NCBI GenBank assembly: GCA_043758105.1
Contig: JAYVOF010000254.1
Coordinates: 1 to 19,729, forward strand
Length of the DNA: 19,729 nucleotides
From: JANPPS01 sp043758105
Lineage (GTDB): Bacteria; Pseudomonadota; Alphaproteobacteria; Acetobacterales; Acetobacteraceae
Direction of reading: 5' to 3'
Shown here: positions 1 to 8,039 of the stretch, piece after piece
How the letters are laid out: every line of letters starts with the position of its first letter
Numbering within the stretch: position 1 is the stretch's first letter
The notes under the pieces: generated by a model
What the model was told of the DNA's origin: nothing
Seen by the model: the letters and a program-made list of their open reading frames with translations, nothing else
The model's database searches: none
Program-made: the position numbers and the translations under genes

Positions 1-117
1 GAGGGATACTTAATCCTATACGACGTTCGTCCCGACACCGGCGATTCCACAACCGCCGGTGACATTATCCTGCTTGCGGTCTGTCCGCCCGGCATCGACA
101 GCCGCGCGTTAGCCTGA
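1..117 (+). CDS. C-terminal end of an unidentified protein (partial, 5' end outside window)
   Basis: Frame 1 is open from the first base to a TGA at 115-117 and encodes 38 residues, beginning EGYLILYDVR and ending PGIDSRALA. Codon use is plausible for this genome, but I recognise no family. The stop overlaps the stop of the convergent methyltransferase gene by nine bases (109-117), a common tail-to-tail arrangement. The piece is too short to assign a function, and it could be a chance open frame in GC-rich DNA. Confidence 0.4.
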   Translation, partial: EGYLILYDVRPDTGDSTTAGDIILLAVCPPGIDSRALA

Positions 118-675
118 GCCGCCCTTCATCCAATCCGGCATCGTCCGGCGGAACCGCGGGTCGCCGTGGCCGGTGGACGGGTCGAGCGGTGCCGCCGGGC
201 CGCCCGCCGCCACCGGGCGATCGGCAAACCGTCCGTGCTGCAGCAGCCGGTCATACAGCACCAACGCGCCGGCCACGGCCAAATTCAGCGCGAACCGGGT
301 GGGGATGCGCACCACGTGCCGGCACTCTGCCCGGAGTGCCGCCGATAGGCCGTCGCGTTCGGGGCCCAGCACATACGCCGCATTCAACGGATGCCGGAAT
401 GACGGGAGGTCGACCGCGTCGTCCAGCAGCTCGATCCCCACCAGCACGCATTCCCGCGGCAGGTGGATGCCGGGCACGTCGGGAAAGCGCCAGAGGGGCA
501 CGTGGCTCGGCGTGTCCGCGGTGTCTGCCCGGCGTCCGGCGCGGGCGTCCCAGCCGCCGCCGATGGTGAAGCAGAACGACGCGCCGAACGCGTGTCCGGT
601 CCGCAACAGCGCGCCCATGTTGGCCGATTTTGAGACGCCCTCTGCGCCGATGCCGAAATATCCCCGTGAGCGCAT
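109..675 (-). CDS. RNA methyltransferase, SpoU/TrmH (SPOUT) family
   Basis: This 188-residue protein is a probable SAM-dependent 2'-O-methyltransferase acting on tRNA or rRNA in the cytoplasm. The SPOUT motifs appear in order: the N-x-G-x-x-R stretch NMGALLRTGHAFGA (about residues 19-32), the SAM-knot motif LGPERDGL (103-110), and ALNLAVAGALVLYDR (129-143), where family members usually have SLN rather than ALN. It is a short, single-domain member without the N-terminal RNA-binding extension of RlmB-type enzymes. I chose the ATG at 675 because close relatives begin MRGYFGIG; the frame also has an ATG at 720, but the 15 extra residues look unlike the family. The gene diverges from the MerR gene and converges on the partial gene at 1-117. 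The exact RNA target cannot be told from sequence. Confidence 0.87.
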   Translation of the reverse strand: MRSRGYFGIGAEGVSKSANMGALLRTGHAFGASFCFTIGGGWDARAGRRADTADTPSHVPLWRFPDVPGIHLPRECVLVGIELLDDAVDLPSFRHPLNAAYVLGPERDGLSAALRAECRHVVRIPTRFALNLAVAGALVLYDRLLQHGRFADRPVAAGGPAAPLDPSTGHGDPRFRRTMPDWMKGGSG

Positions 676-701
676 AGCCCCGCATAACGTGAAGGGGGCG
701 C

Positions 702-732
702 TTGACCAAGGGCTTCGCATACCTTACGTAAG
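702..732 (+). promoter_or_regulatory. Candidate promoter and MerR operator of the beta-oxidation operon
   Basis: A TTGACC (702-707) could serve as -35. After 17 bases, TACGTA (725-730) falls at the -10 place. The -10 is embedded in a perfect ten-base palindrome, CTTACGTAAG (723-732), followed by GCGTCA. From memory, LiuR-type MerR regulators of acyl-CoA degradation bind TTACGTAA-like palindromes, and the next gene encodes such a regulator. Autoregulation of the operon through this site is therefore inferred. The palindrome is seen directly; the promoter boxes are a weaker call. Confidence 0.45.
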
Positions 733-756
733 CGTCACCCTGCTGACGGAGCCGCC

Positions 757-1161
757 GTGACACCGTTGTTCACTATTGGTGAGCTCGCGACCGAGTTCTC
801 GCTCTCGCCTCGTGCCATTCGGTTTTATGAGGATCAAGGCTTGCTGGCGCCACAGCGCGTGGGGGCGAACCGGGTGTATTCCAAGCGCGATCGCGCGCGG
901 CTGCAGCTGATCTTGCGCGGGAAGCGTCTGGGTTTTTCGCTGTCCGACATCCGCGAGTTTCTGGACCTTTATGACGTGGACCGGACAAAAGGCCGTCAAA
1001 TGGCCATGACGTTGTCGGCCACCCGCGCGCGGATCCATGATCTGGAACAACAGCTCGAGGACATCACCATCACGTTGGCCGAGCTGCGGGATATGGAGGA
1101 AGAACTCCTCGCCTACATTCTGGCTAGTGACGAGACGCATGAGAAAGGCGCCCAATTATGA
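757..1161 (+). CDS. MerR family transcriptional regulator (LiuR-like)
   Basis: This 134-residue cytoplasmic DNA-binding protein has an N-terminal winged helix-turn-helix with the typical MerR run TIGELATEFSLSPRAIRFYE (about residues 6-25). The conserved stretch ILRGKRLGFSLSDIREFLDL (about 52-71) follows, then a C-terminal dimerisation coiled coil rich in Glu, Leu and Gln. There are no metal-binding cysteines in the C-terminal part, so it is not a metal sensor. The sequence matches the subgroup typified by LiuR, which controls branched-chain amino acid and fatty acid degradation operons, probably by sensing an acyl-CoA or related ligand. Translation starts at a GTG with GACGGA (745-750) upstream. 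Its stop overlaps the thiolase start as ATGA (1158-1161), so the two are co-transcribed and probably translationally coupled. A palindromic candidate operator lies 25 bases upstream. Confidence 0.9.
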   Translation: MTPLFTIGELATEFSLSPRAIRFYEDQGLLAPQRVGANRVYSKRDRARLQLILRGKRLGFSLSDIREFLDLYDVDRTKGRQMAMTLSATRARIHDLEQQLEDITITLAELRDMEEELLAYILASDETHEKGAQL

Positions 1162-2306
1162 CCGCCAGTTCCACTCAGGCCGTGATCGTGGGCTTTGCCC
1201 GCTCCCCGTTCACCCCGGCCGGCAAGGGCGCGTTATCCCGGGTGCGTCCGGACGATCTGATGGCGCAGGTCGTGCGCGTGTTGCTCGAGCGGACCGGCGC
1301 CAAGCCCGAGGATATCGAGGACGTCATCATCGGCTGTGCGTTTCCAGAGGGCGAGCAGGGGTTCAACATCGGCCGGGTAGTCGGTTTCCTGGCCGATCTG
1401 CCCATCACGGCGGCCGGCACGCAGATCAATCGCTGGTGCGGCAGTTCCATGAGCGCCATCCACATGGCGGCGGGGGCCGTCGCGGCCGGGGCGGGTGAGC
1501 TGTTCGTCTGCGGCGGGGTGGAGAGCATGAGCCGGGTGCCGATGCTGGGGTTCAACCCGGTGCTGAACCCGCGCCTCAGCAAGGAAAAGCCGGATAGCTA
1601 TATCGGCATGGGCATGACGGCGGAGAATTTGGCCGAGCGCTATCAGATCGACCGGCATGCGCAGCAAGCGTTTGCGGTCACCAGCCAGCAACGCGCGGCG
1701 GCGGCGGCTTCGGGCGGGCTTTTCCACGACGAGATCGTGCCGATCATGACCAAGGGCGGCATAGTGGACCACGACGGCTGCATTCGCGCGGATACGACGG
1801 ACGAGGCGCTGTCGAATCTAAAGCCGGCGTTCCTCGCGAGCGGCACGGTGACGGCCGGCACCAGCTCGCCGTTGACCGACGGCGCGGCGGCCGTGCTGGT
1901 GGCGAGTGCGGCCTATGCGGAAAAGCATGGCCTACCGGTGTTGGCGCGTATTCAAAGCATGGCTGTCGCCGGTTGTGCCCCGGATATCATGGGCATCGGC
2001 CCGGTGCCGTCCACGCGCAAGGCGCTGGCGCGGGCGGGATTGGCGATCGAGGCGATGGACGTGATCGAGCTGAACGAGGCGTTCGCCGCGCAGGCGTTGG
2101 CGGTCGAGCGGGACTTGATGCTGGATCATGGGAAGGTGAATTTGGACGGCGGCGCCATCGCGTTGGGCCATCCGCTAGGCGCTTCTGGGGCGCGGATCAC
2201 CGGTAAGGCCGCGTCACTTTTGGCCCGCACCGGCGGCAAGTATGCGCTGGCGACGATGTGCGTCGGCGGCGGGCAGGGTACGGCCACCATCCTGATGCGG
2301 GCCTAA
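1158..2306 (+). CDS. Acetyl-CoA acyltransferase (thiolase, FadA type)
   Basis: This 382-residue thiolase would catalyse the last step of beta-oxidation, cleaving 3-oxoacyl-CoA with CoA to acetyl-CoA and a shortened acyl-CoA. The catalytic set is complete: the nucleophilic cysteine in NRWCGSSMSAIHMAAG (Cys94), the histidine in GHPLGASGAR (His338), and the second cysteine in CVGGGQG (Cys368). The length fits the family (about 380-400). The start overlaps the regulator stop by four bases, and the next gene follows three bases after the stop. Thiolase and the HCDH/ECH fusion normally work together, and the adjacency suggests an alpha/beta-type beta-oxidation complex. A biosynthetic acetoacetyl-CoA thiolase role is less likely, given the neighbours. 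Confidence 0.93.
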   Translation: MTASSTQAVIVGFARSPFTPAGKGALSRVRPDDLMAQVVRVLLERTGAKPEDIEDVIIGCAFPEGEQGFNIGRVVGFLADLPITAAGTQINRWCGSSMSAIHMAAGAVAAGAGELFVCGGVESMSRVPMLGFNPVLNPRLSKEKPDSYIGMGMTAENLAERYQIDRHAQQAFAVTSQQRAAAAASGGLFHDEIVPIMTKGGIVDHDGCIRADTTDEALSNLKPAFLASGTVTAGTSSPLTDGAAAVLVASAAYAEKHGLPVLARIQSMAVAGCAPDIMGIGPVPSTRKALARAGLAIEAMDVIELNEAFAAQALAVERDLMLDHGKVNLDGGAIALGHPLGASGARITGKAASLLARTGGKYALATMCVGGGQGTATILMRA

Positions 2307-2309
2307 GCG

Positions 2310-4586
2310 ATGGCCATCGAACGCTGCGCCGTATTGGGTGCTGGGCTGATGGGGGCCGGCATCGCCGCGCATTTGGCCAATGCCGGGTTGCCGGTGCTGT
2401 TGCTGGACATGGAGGACCGCGCCCGCGGGGCGATCGAAAAGCTCAAAAAAGCCGATCCGCAGCCGCTGATGACGCCCGATGCCGCGCGCCTGATCACGCC
2501 GGGCAGCTTCGACGATCTGTCGGGGCTCGCCGCGTGCGACTGGATCATCGAGGTGATCGTCGAGGACTTGGCCGCCAAGCGGGCGATGTATGACCGGATC
2601 GAGGCGGTGCGAAAGCCCGGCAGCATCGTCAGCTCCAACACCAGCACGATTCCGCTGCGGAGTTTGGTGAAAAAGCAGTCGGATGGTTTCCGCGCCGATT
2701 TCTGCATCACGCATTTTTTCAATCCGCCGCGATATATGCGGCTGCTGGAGCTGGTCACCGGCCCGGACACGCGGCCGGAGGTTGGCACCGAGATCGCCAG
2801 GCTGTGCGACGTGCGGCTCGGGAAGGGTGTGGTCCAGTGTCATGACACGCCGGGTTTCATCGCCAACCGGATCGGCACCTATTGGATCACGGCGGCGGTG
2901 AACGAGGCGATCGCGCGGGGCCTGAGCGTCCAGGAGGCGGACGCGGTGCATCGTCCGATGGGCGTGCCGAAAACCGGGGTGTTCGGCCTGGTGGATCTGG
3001 TCGGGCTCGACCTCATGCCGCTCGTCGCCCAATCGCTGCTGATGAGCCTGCCGATGGACGACGATTACCGGCGGATTTTCACGGTGCAGCCGCTGCTGAT
3101 GCGCATGATCGCCGAGGGGAATATCGGACGTAAGGGCAAGGGCGGCTTCTACCGCATGACCAAGGCGCGCGTGAAGGAATCGATCAACCTCGTCACCGGC
3201 GACTACGCCCCGGCGGAGAAGCCGCGGCTGGAAGCGGTGGAGGCGGGGCGTAAGGATGTGCTCGCGCTCGTGCAGCATCCGAGCCCGGCTGGCGAATACG
3301 CCAAGGCCGTATTGGTGCAGACCCTGGCGTATGCGGCGTCCCTGGTGCCGGCGATTGCGGATGATATCCCGAGCGTCGATCAGGCGATGCGGCTGGGCTA
3401 TGCCTGGGGTCACGGACCGTTCGAGCTGATCGATCGGTTGGGGGCCGGATGGCTGGCGGATGAGCTTGTGGCCTCGGGCCGACCGGTGCCGCCGTTGCTG
3501 GCGCATAAATTGCCGTTTTACCGGGTGGAAGCCGGGCAGCTCGAATGCCTGACGGTGGCCGGGGTCTATGCGCCCGTGCGTCGCGCCGAGGGCGTGCTGC
3601 TGTTGGCGGATGTGAAGCGCGCGTCGCACCCCGTGCTGCGCAACGGGTCGGCCAGCGTGTGGGATGTGGGGGACGGCGTGTTGTGCTTCGAGTTCACCAG
3701 CAAGATGAACTCGATCGACCCGGATATTATGGGGTTATTGGTCAAGGCAGTGGGGCTTGCGGCCGAGTCCTACAAGGGCATGGTGATCTATAATGAGGGC
3801 GAGAATTTCTGCGTCGGCGCCAATCTCGGTATCGCGATGTTCGCCGCCAACGTGGCCGCCTGGCCGGTGATCGAGCAGCAGGTCGCGGGCGGGCAGGCGG
3901 CGTATAAGGCGCTGAAATACGCGTCCGTCCCGGTGGTGTCGGCACCGTCCGGCATGGCGCTGGGCGGCGGGTGCGAGATCCTGATGCACTCGTCGGCGGT
4001 GCAGGCGCATGGCGAAACCTATACCGGGCTGGTGGAGGTGGGCGTCGGCCTGTTGCCGGGCTGGGGCGGGTGCAAGGAATTGCTGGCGCGCTGGCAGGCG
4101 AACACAGCGATGCCGCGCGGGCCGATGCCCGCGGTGGCGAAGGCGTTCGAGATTATTTCGACGGCGCAAGTCAGCAAGTCCGCGGCGCAGGCGGTGGGAC
4201 TGGGATTTTTGCGTCCGACGGACGGCATCACCATGAACCGGGACCGGTTGTTGTTCGACGCCAAGGCGAAGGTTCTGGCGTTGGCGGAGGGGTATCACCC
4301 GCCGAAACCGGCCGAATACCGCCTGCCGGGGCCCGGCGGCCGGGTGGCGTTGGATTTGGCCGTGGACGGGTTCGCGGCCCAGGGGAAGGCCACGCCGCAT
4401 GACGTGGTGGTGAGCAAGGCGGTGGCGCGGGTGCTGACGGGCGGTGATGCGGATGCGTTGGATGTATTGAGCGAGGACGACATTACGTCATTGGAACGCG
4501 AGGGCTTCATGGCGCTGGTGCGTAACCCGGCGTCCCTGGCCCGAACCGAGCATATGTTGGCGACGGGTAAGCCTTTACGGAATTGA
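2310..4586 (+). CDS. Fused 3-hydroxyacyl-CoA dehydrogenase / enoyl-CoA hydratase
   Basis: This 758-residue bifunctional beta-oxidation enzyme hydrates trans-2-enoyl-CoA and then oxidises the 3-hydroxyacyl-CoA with NAD+. The dehydrogenase comes first: a Rossmann GAGLMG motif (residues 10-15), catalytic His135 in ITHFFNPPRYMRLLELV with Glu147, Asn186 in PGFIANRIG, and then the helical C-terminal dehydrogenase repeats (to about 400). The crotonase domain follows from about 445, with SAPSGMALGGGCE (545-556) and GLVEVGVGLLPGWGG (573-587). Both catalytic glutamates are present (Glu556, Glu576). This order is the reverse of E. coli FadB and matches FadN-type proteins. A C-terminal extension of about 100 residues ends RTEHMLATGKPLRN. 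The gene lies three bases after the thiolase stop. The start has only a weak ribosome site, consistent with coupling. Confidence 0.93.
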   Translation: MAIERCAVLGAGLMGAGIAAHLANAGLPVLLLDMEDRARGAIEKLKKADPQPLMTPDAARLITPGSFDDLSGLAACDWIIEVIVEDLAAKRAMYDRIEAVRKPGSIVSSNTSTIPLRSLVKKQSDGFRADFCITHFFNPPRYMRLLELVTGPDTRPEVGTEIARLCDVRLGKGVVQCHDTPGFIANRIGTYWITAAVNEAIARGLSVQEADAVHRPMGVPKTGVFGLVDLVGLDLMPLVAQSLLMSLPMDDDYRRIFTVQPLLMRMIAEGNIGRKGKGGFYRMTKARVKESINLVTGDYAPAEKPRLEAVEAGRKDVLALVQHPSPAGEYAKAVLVQTLAYAASLVPAIADDIPSVDQAMRLGYAWGHGPFELIDRLGAGWLADELVASGRPVPPLLAHKLPFYRVEAGQLECLTVAGVYAPVRRAEGVLLLADVKRASHPVLRNGSASVWDVGDGVLCFEFTSKMNSIDPDIMGLLVKAVGLAAESYKGMVIYNEGENFCVGANLGIAMFAANVAAWPVIEQQVAGGQAAYKALKYASVPVVSAPSGMALGGGCEILMHSSAVQAHGETYTGLVEVGVGLLPGWGGCKELLARWQANTAMPRGPMPAVAKAFEIISTAQVSKSAAQAVGLGFLRPTDGITMNRDRLLFDAKAKVLALAEGYHPPKPAEYRLPGPGGRVALDLAVDGFAAQGKATPHDVVVSKAVARVLTGGDADALDVLSEDDITSLEREGFMALVRNPASLARTEHMLATGKPLRN

Positions 4587-4595
4587 CGTTTTTTT

Positions 4596-4675
4596 GGTGA
4601 GGGAAACGACACGCGCTATTTGGGCCGGTGCCGGTTGCTTCCCTCACCCCGGCCCTCTCCCGAAGGGAGAGGGGG
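4596..4675. repeat. Nested palindromic intergenic element (REP-like)
   Basis: The 107-base gap before the acyl-CoA dehydrogenase gene holds two perfect inverted repeats. The first pairs GGTGAGGGAA (4596-4605) with TTCCCTCACC (4639-4648) across a 33-base loop. The second is CCCTCTCCC (4653-4661), GAA, GGGAGAGGG (4665-4673). From memory, the pattern CCCTCACCCC..CCCTCTCCC..GGGAGAGGG recurs between genes in many proteobacterial genomes. A seven-base T run (4589-4595) lies before the first arm rather than after, so this is not an ordinary intrinsic terminator for the plus strand. It could trim or stabilise the operon mRNA between thiolase/HCDH and the dehydrogenase gene. Confidence 0.7.
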
Positions 4676-4693
4676 AAGAAAGCAGGAGGTTTT

Positions 4694-6487
4694 ATGGCAA
4701 CTTATACCGCACCGCTTCGCGACATTCGTTTCGTCATGCATGAGCTGCTGGATAGTTCCAGCCTGCAATTTTTGCCGGGCTATGAGCAGGCCACGCCGGA
4801 GTTGATGGATGCCGTGATCGAAGAGGCGGCCAAGCTTAGTCAGAATGTGCTGTTTCCACTCAATTTGTCCGGGGACGCCGAGGGTTGCACCTATGAGAAT
4901 GGGGTGGTCCGTACGCCGAAGGGATTCAAGGAGGCCTATAAGACGCTGATCGAGGGCGGCTGGACGTCGCTGTCGTGCGATCCGGATTACGGCGGGCAGG
5001 GCATGCCGAAGATGGTCGGCACCGTGTTCGAGGAGATGGTCAGCAGCGCCAACCTCGCATTCGGCATGTATCCGGGCCTCAGCCACGGCGCCTATCGTGC
5101 GCTGCACGCCCACGCATCGGATGAATTGAAGGCGGCGTATCTGCCGAAGCTGGTGGATGGCACCTGGTCCGGCACGATGTGCTTGACCGAGCCGCATTGC
5201 GGCACCGACCTCGGCCTGATCCGCACCAAGGCGGAGCCGCAGGACGACGGGAGTTACCGCGTCAGCGGCACCAAGATCTTCATCAGCGCCGGCGAGCATG
5301 ATCTGACGGAGAACATCCTGCATCTCGTGCTAGCCAAGCTCCCGGGCGCGCCGCCGGGCACGAAGGGCATCAGCCTGTTCCTCGTGCCGAAATTTCTGCC
5401 GACGCCGGAGGGCACGCCCGGCATGCGCAACGGCCTGATGTGCGGCAGCATCGAGCACAAGATGGGCATCAAGGCGTCCGCCACCGCGGTCATGCATTTC
5501 GACGACGCGACCGGTTGGCTGGTGGGTCCGAAGCATGGCGGCATGAAAGCCATGTTCACCATGATGAACGCGGCGCGGCTAGCGGTCGGCATGCAGGGCT
5601 TGGGTGTGGCGGAGACGGCGTATCAGTCCGCGGCGATGTATGCCAAGGACCGTCGCCAGGGTAAGTCCCTGGCTAAGGGCGAACCGTCCAGGGAAGCCGC
5701 GGACCCCATCATCGTGCATCCGGATGTGCGGAAGATGCTGCTGGAAAGCCGCTCCATGGTGGAGGCCGGGCGGGCGCTGAGTTATTGGGTCGGCCTCGAA
5801 TTGGACCGGGCCGAGCACCATCCGGACCCGGCCGCGCGGCAGGAGGCGGATGATTTCGTCGCGCTGCTGACGCCGATCGTGAAGGCGGCGCTGACCGATT
5901 TAGGTTCGGAGGCGGCCAACAGCGCCGTGCAGGTGCTGGGCGGACATGGCTATGTGCATGAATGGGGCATCGAGCAATTGGTGCGGGATGCGCGGATTGC
6001 GCAAATTTACGAGGGCACCAACGGAATCCAGGCGCTGGATTTGGTCGGCCGCAAGCTCGGCCAGGACGCCGGGCGGCTGTTGCGCCGGTTCTTTCATCCG
6101 GTGAGCGAGTATCTCGAGGCGCATGCCGGCGATGCGGCGCTGGCGCCCTATGTCGGCCCGACCGCGAAGGCGTTCGGACGGTTGCAGCAGGCGACCATGA
6201 CCGTGGCGCAGCGCGGCCTGGCCCGGCCCGAGGAGGCGGCGGCGGCGGCCACGGATTATCTGCGCCTGTTCGGCCTGGTAGCAATGGGCTTTATGTGGTG
6301 CCGCATGGCGGAGGTGGCGGGCGAAAAGCTGCGGGCAGGCGCCAACGGGGAGGCCGCGTTCTATCAGGCGAAGCTCGACGTCGGCGCGTTCTTCATGGCG
6401 CGAGTCTTGCCGCGGCATTCGGTGCATTTTCAGGGTGTTATGGCGGGCGGTGAGACGCTGACGCGAATGGCGGCCTCCGCGTTTTAA
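4694..6487 (+). CDS. Acyl-CoA dehydrogenase with C-terminal extension domain (DmdC/FadE-like)
   Basis: This 597-residue FAD enzyme would make trans-2-enoyl-CoA from acyl-CoA, the first step of the spiral. It begins with the short N-terminal extension typical of the roughly 600-residue group (MATYTAPLRDIRFVMHELLD). The acyl-CoA dehydrogenase N-terminal and middle domains follow, with MCLTEPHCGTDLG (162-174) contacting flavin and substrate. The catalytic-domain helices carry the catalytic glutamate in IYEGTNGIQ (Glu440). A final domain with FYQAKLDVGAFFMARVLPRH is characteristic of this subfamily. The ATG at 4694 has a perfect AGGAGG at 4684-4689; an upstream in-frame ATG at 4628 would translate the palindromic element and is rejected. 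Substrate cannot be told: the group includes medium/long-chain enzymes and methylmercaptopropionyl-CoA dehydrogenase DmdC. The operon context favours fatty acids. The stop lies in a 17-bp tandem duplication. Confidence 0.92.
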   Translation: MATYTAPLRDIRFVMHELLDSSSLQFLPGYEQATPELMDAVIEEAAKLSQNVLFPLNLSGDAEGCTYENGVVRTPKGFKEAYKTLIEGGWTSLSCDPDYGGQGMPKMVGTVFEEMVSSANLAFGMYPGLSHGAYRALHAHASDELKAAYLPKLVDGTWSGTMCLTEPHCGTDLGLIRTKAEPQDDGSYRVSGTKIFISAGEHDLTENILHLVLAKLPGAPPGTKGISLFLVPKFLPTPEGTPGMRNGLMCGSIEHKMGIKASATAVMHFDDATGWLVGPKHGGMKAMFTMMNAARLAVGMQGLGVAETAYQSAAMYAKDRRQGKSLAKGEPSREAADPIIVHPDVRKMLLESRSMVEAGRALSYWVGLELDRAEHHPDPAARQEADDFVALLTPIVKAALTDLGSEAANSAVQVLGGHGYVHEWGIEQLVRDARIAQIYEGTNGIQALDLVGRKLGQDAGRLLRRFFHPVSEYLEAHAGDAALAPYVGPTAKAFGRLQQATMTVAQRGLARPEEAAAAATDYLRLFGLVAMGFMWCRMAEVAGEKLRAGANGEAAFYQAKLDVGAFFMARVLPRHSVHFQGVMAGGETLTRMAASAF

Positions 6488-6515
6488 TCTGCCGGTTCTT
6501 TTAATCTGCCGGTTC
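6482..6515. repeat. Perfect 17-bp tandem duplication at a convergent gene junction
   Basis: The 17-mer TTTTAATCTGCCGGTTC occurs twice head to tail (6482-6498 and 6499-6515) with no mismatch. The first copy carries the TAA of the acyl-CoA dehydrogenase gene (6485-6487). The second carries the reverse-strand stop of the flippase gene (6501-6503). Each copy can supply either stop, so a single copy would leave the two genes with overlapping stops. The duplication is directly visible; its origin by replication slippage is inferred. Confidence 0.95.
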
Positions 6516-8027
6516 GGTCTGGGTGGGTCCGGTGATGCGTTGCCGGCGCAATGCCGTGATCGCGGTCTCGATCACCCGGCGTTCCGGTCCGGGCGGGGAG
6601 CCTACCGCGAGCCAGCACAGCGCTTGCGTGCCCATTCCGGTCAAGATCGTCGCAATGCCGATCGCGATACCCTCCGTCAGGGCCAGGGCGGGCGGTAATG
6701 AAACCGGCTGCCAGCCGAGCCCGGTGAGGAGCAGGACCGCCGCAGCCGTGCTGCCGCCGATCGCCACCCGGAGGAAGCCGCCCACATTGTCGCGCCACCG
6801 CGGGTCCTCGACATGGCCAAGCTGGGTGAGGAATAGCGCGGCCTCGATGATTACGGCACCGACCGCGACCAACGGGGCCAGGTCCGCATGCCCGCTCCGA
6901 ACCGTGACGACCATGGCGATGCTCTTGGCAATGGCCGACCCGGCGATGGCAAAGAAATTGCGCCGCACCTGCCCCTGTGCCGTCAGTACAGAGGACGTGA
7001 CCCAGGCGATCGGCGATACGCAGCACAGCCAGGCGAAGGTCGCGATCATCGGCCGCGCCGCCTCCCATTTCAGGCCCAGCAATCCGGTGACGATGTGCCC
7101 TGACGTGGCCGAAATCCCGATGGACATTGGCACGACCACGGTCAACAGCGCCGCGATGATGCCCAGGGCCAGGCTCGCAATATCGGTTCCGCGGTGCCGG
7201 GCAAGCGACAGGCCGGAATAGAGTGCACGCATAGCCGGTCCCACCAGCTCGGTCACCGGCAAGGTCGCGATCTCGGCCGCGAACAGATAGACGCCGAGGC
7301 GCGCGGAGCCCAGGACCGGGCCCAAAATGACCGCGTCGCTGCGTTCCCAGACCAGGCTCGCGATGCTGCTGGCCCAGACCCAGGCGGAAAATCCCATCAG
7401 GCTGCGCCAATGGGCCAATGACGGGCGAGCCCGGTACGGGTGGATGACATAGGTGAGCACGAGCCGTGTCGCCGCGCCGACCACGGTACCCAAAACCAGG
7501 GCGCGGTAATCCCCCCACAGCCAGGCCAGGACCATGGTCACCGTAAACTGTAACAATCGGGGCAGCAAAAGCAGCCGGAACTCCAGATCGAACCGGATCG
7601 TCCGCCGGAATTCGACGATGCCGATATTCTCGAAACCGGTCATGACGGCGACGCCCGCCAGCAGCATCAGCACGCCGGCCAGCCGCGGCTCCCCGAACCA
7701 TTGGGCGGCCGGGCCGGCGCCCAGGGCGATCAGCGCGCCGGTTCCCAGGCCGCGCAGGGCCTGCAGCGTGAAGGCGGTGTCGAACCAGGTCTCCCCGGTA
7801 TCGGGACGCCGGACCAGGGCGTCCGCGACGCCAAGGCTGGAGACGGAGTTGATCGCGGCCGTGAATGTCGCCGCCATGGCCACGATGCCGAAATCGGCCG
7901 GCACCAGCAGATGCGCCAAAATCAGAGTGCTCGCGAGGCCCAAGGCGCGTGTCGCCATCTGCCAGCCGATCAGCCAGCCGGCACCGCGGGCGGTCCGCCG
8001 TGTGACCTCCGTGTCATGATCGGTCAC
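6501..8027 (-). CDS. Polysaccharide flippase, Wzx/PST family (lipopolysaccharide biosynthesis protein)
   Basis: This 508-residue inner-membrane protein has about twelve or more hydrophobic segments spread along its length, as in oligosaccharide flippases of the MOP superfamily. The N-terminal ARGAGWLIGWQMATRALGLA, followed by LILAHLLVPADFGIVAMA (about residues 35-52), is the usual opening of WzxC-like exporters. It probably turns lipid-linked oligosaccharide units across the membrane for exopolysaccharide or O-antigen assembly. The start is a GTG at 8027 with AGGAG (8036-8040) overlapping the stop of the upstream FkbM gene, which indicates one operon. The C-terminal end, TQTEPAD, is encoded in the 17-bp duplication shared with the facing acyl-CoA dehydrogenase gene. 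The specific glycan is unknown. Confidence 0.88.
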   Translation of the reverse strand: MTDHDTEVTRRTARGAGWLIGWQMATRALGLASTLILAHLLVPADFGIVAMAATFTAAINSVSSLGVADALVRRPDTGETWFDTAFTLQALRGLGTGALIALGAGPAAQWFGEPRLAGVLMLLAGVAVMTGFENIGIVEFRRTIRFDLEFRLLLLPRLLQFTVTMVLAWLWGDYRALVLGTVVGAATRLVLTYVIHPYRARPSLAHWRSLMGFSAWVWASSIASLVWERSDAVILGPVLGSARLGVYLFAAEIATLPVTELVGPAMRALYSGLSLARHRGTDIASLALGIIAALLTVVVPMSIGISATSGHIVTGLLGLKWEAARPMIATFAWLCCVSPIAWVTSSVLTAQGQVRRNFFAIAGSAIAKSIAMVVTVRSGHADLAPLVAVGAVIIEAALFLTQLGHVEDPRWRDNVGGFLRVAIGGSTAAAVLLLTGLGWQPVSLPPALALTEGIAIGIATILTGMGTQALCWLAVGSPPGPERRVIETAITALRRQRITGPTQTEPAD

Positions 8028-8039
8028 GGACCGTGCTCC

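Noticed and set aside
2214..3629. 471-codon open frame on the minus strand opposite the HCDH/ECH fusion gene
   Set aside because: It is a shadow of a gene with all catalytic residues in place, has low-complexity Arg/His/Gln composition, and shows no recognisable family.
4573..4588. TTTACG..TGACG similarity to the MerR operator candidate at the end of the HCDH/ECH gene
   Set aside because: It is not palindromic, it overlaps coding sequence and the stop codon, and it is too degenerate to support a second site.
4628..4693. Upstream extension of the acyl-CoA dehydrogenase start
   Set aside because: It would translate the palindromic element and has no ribosome site, whereas the ATG at 4694 follows a perfect AGGAGG and matches family N-termini.
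6484..7701. 405-codon open frame on the minus strand overlapping the flippase gene in another frame
   Set aside because: The composition (Gly/Arg/His/Pro) is artefactual and the flippase frame has clear membrane segments. Its only relevance is that it ends in the first copy of the 17-bp duplication.
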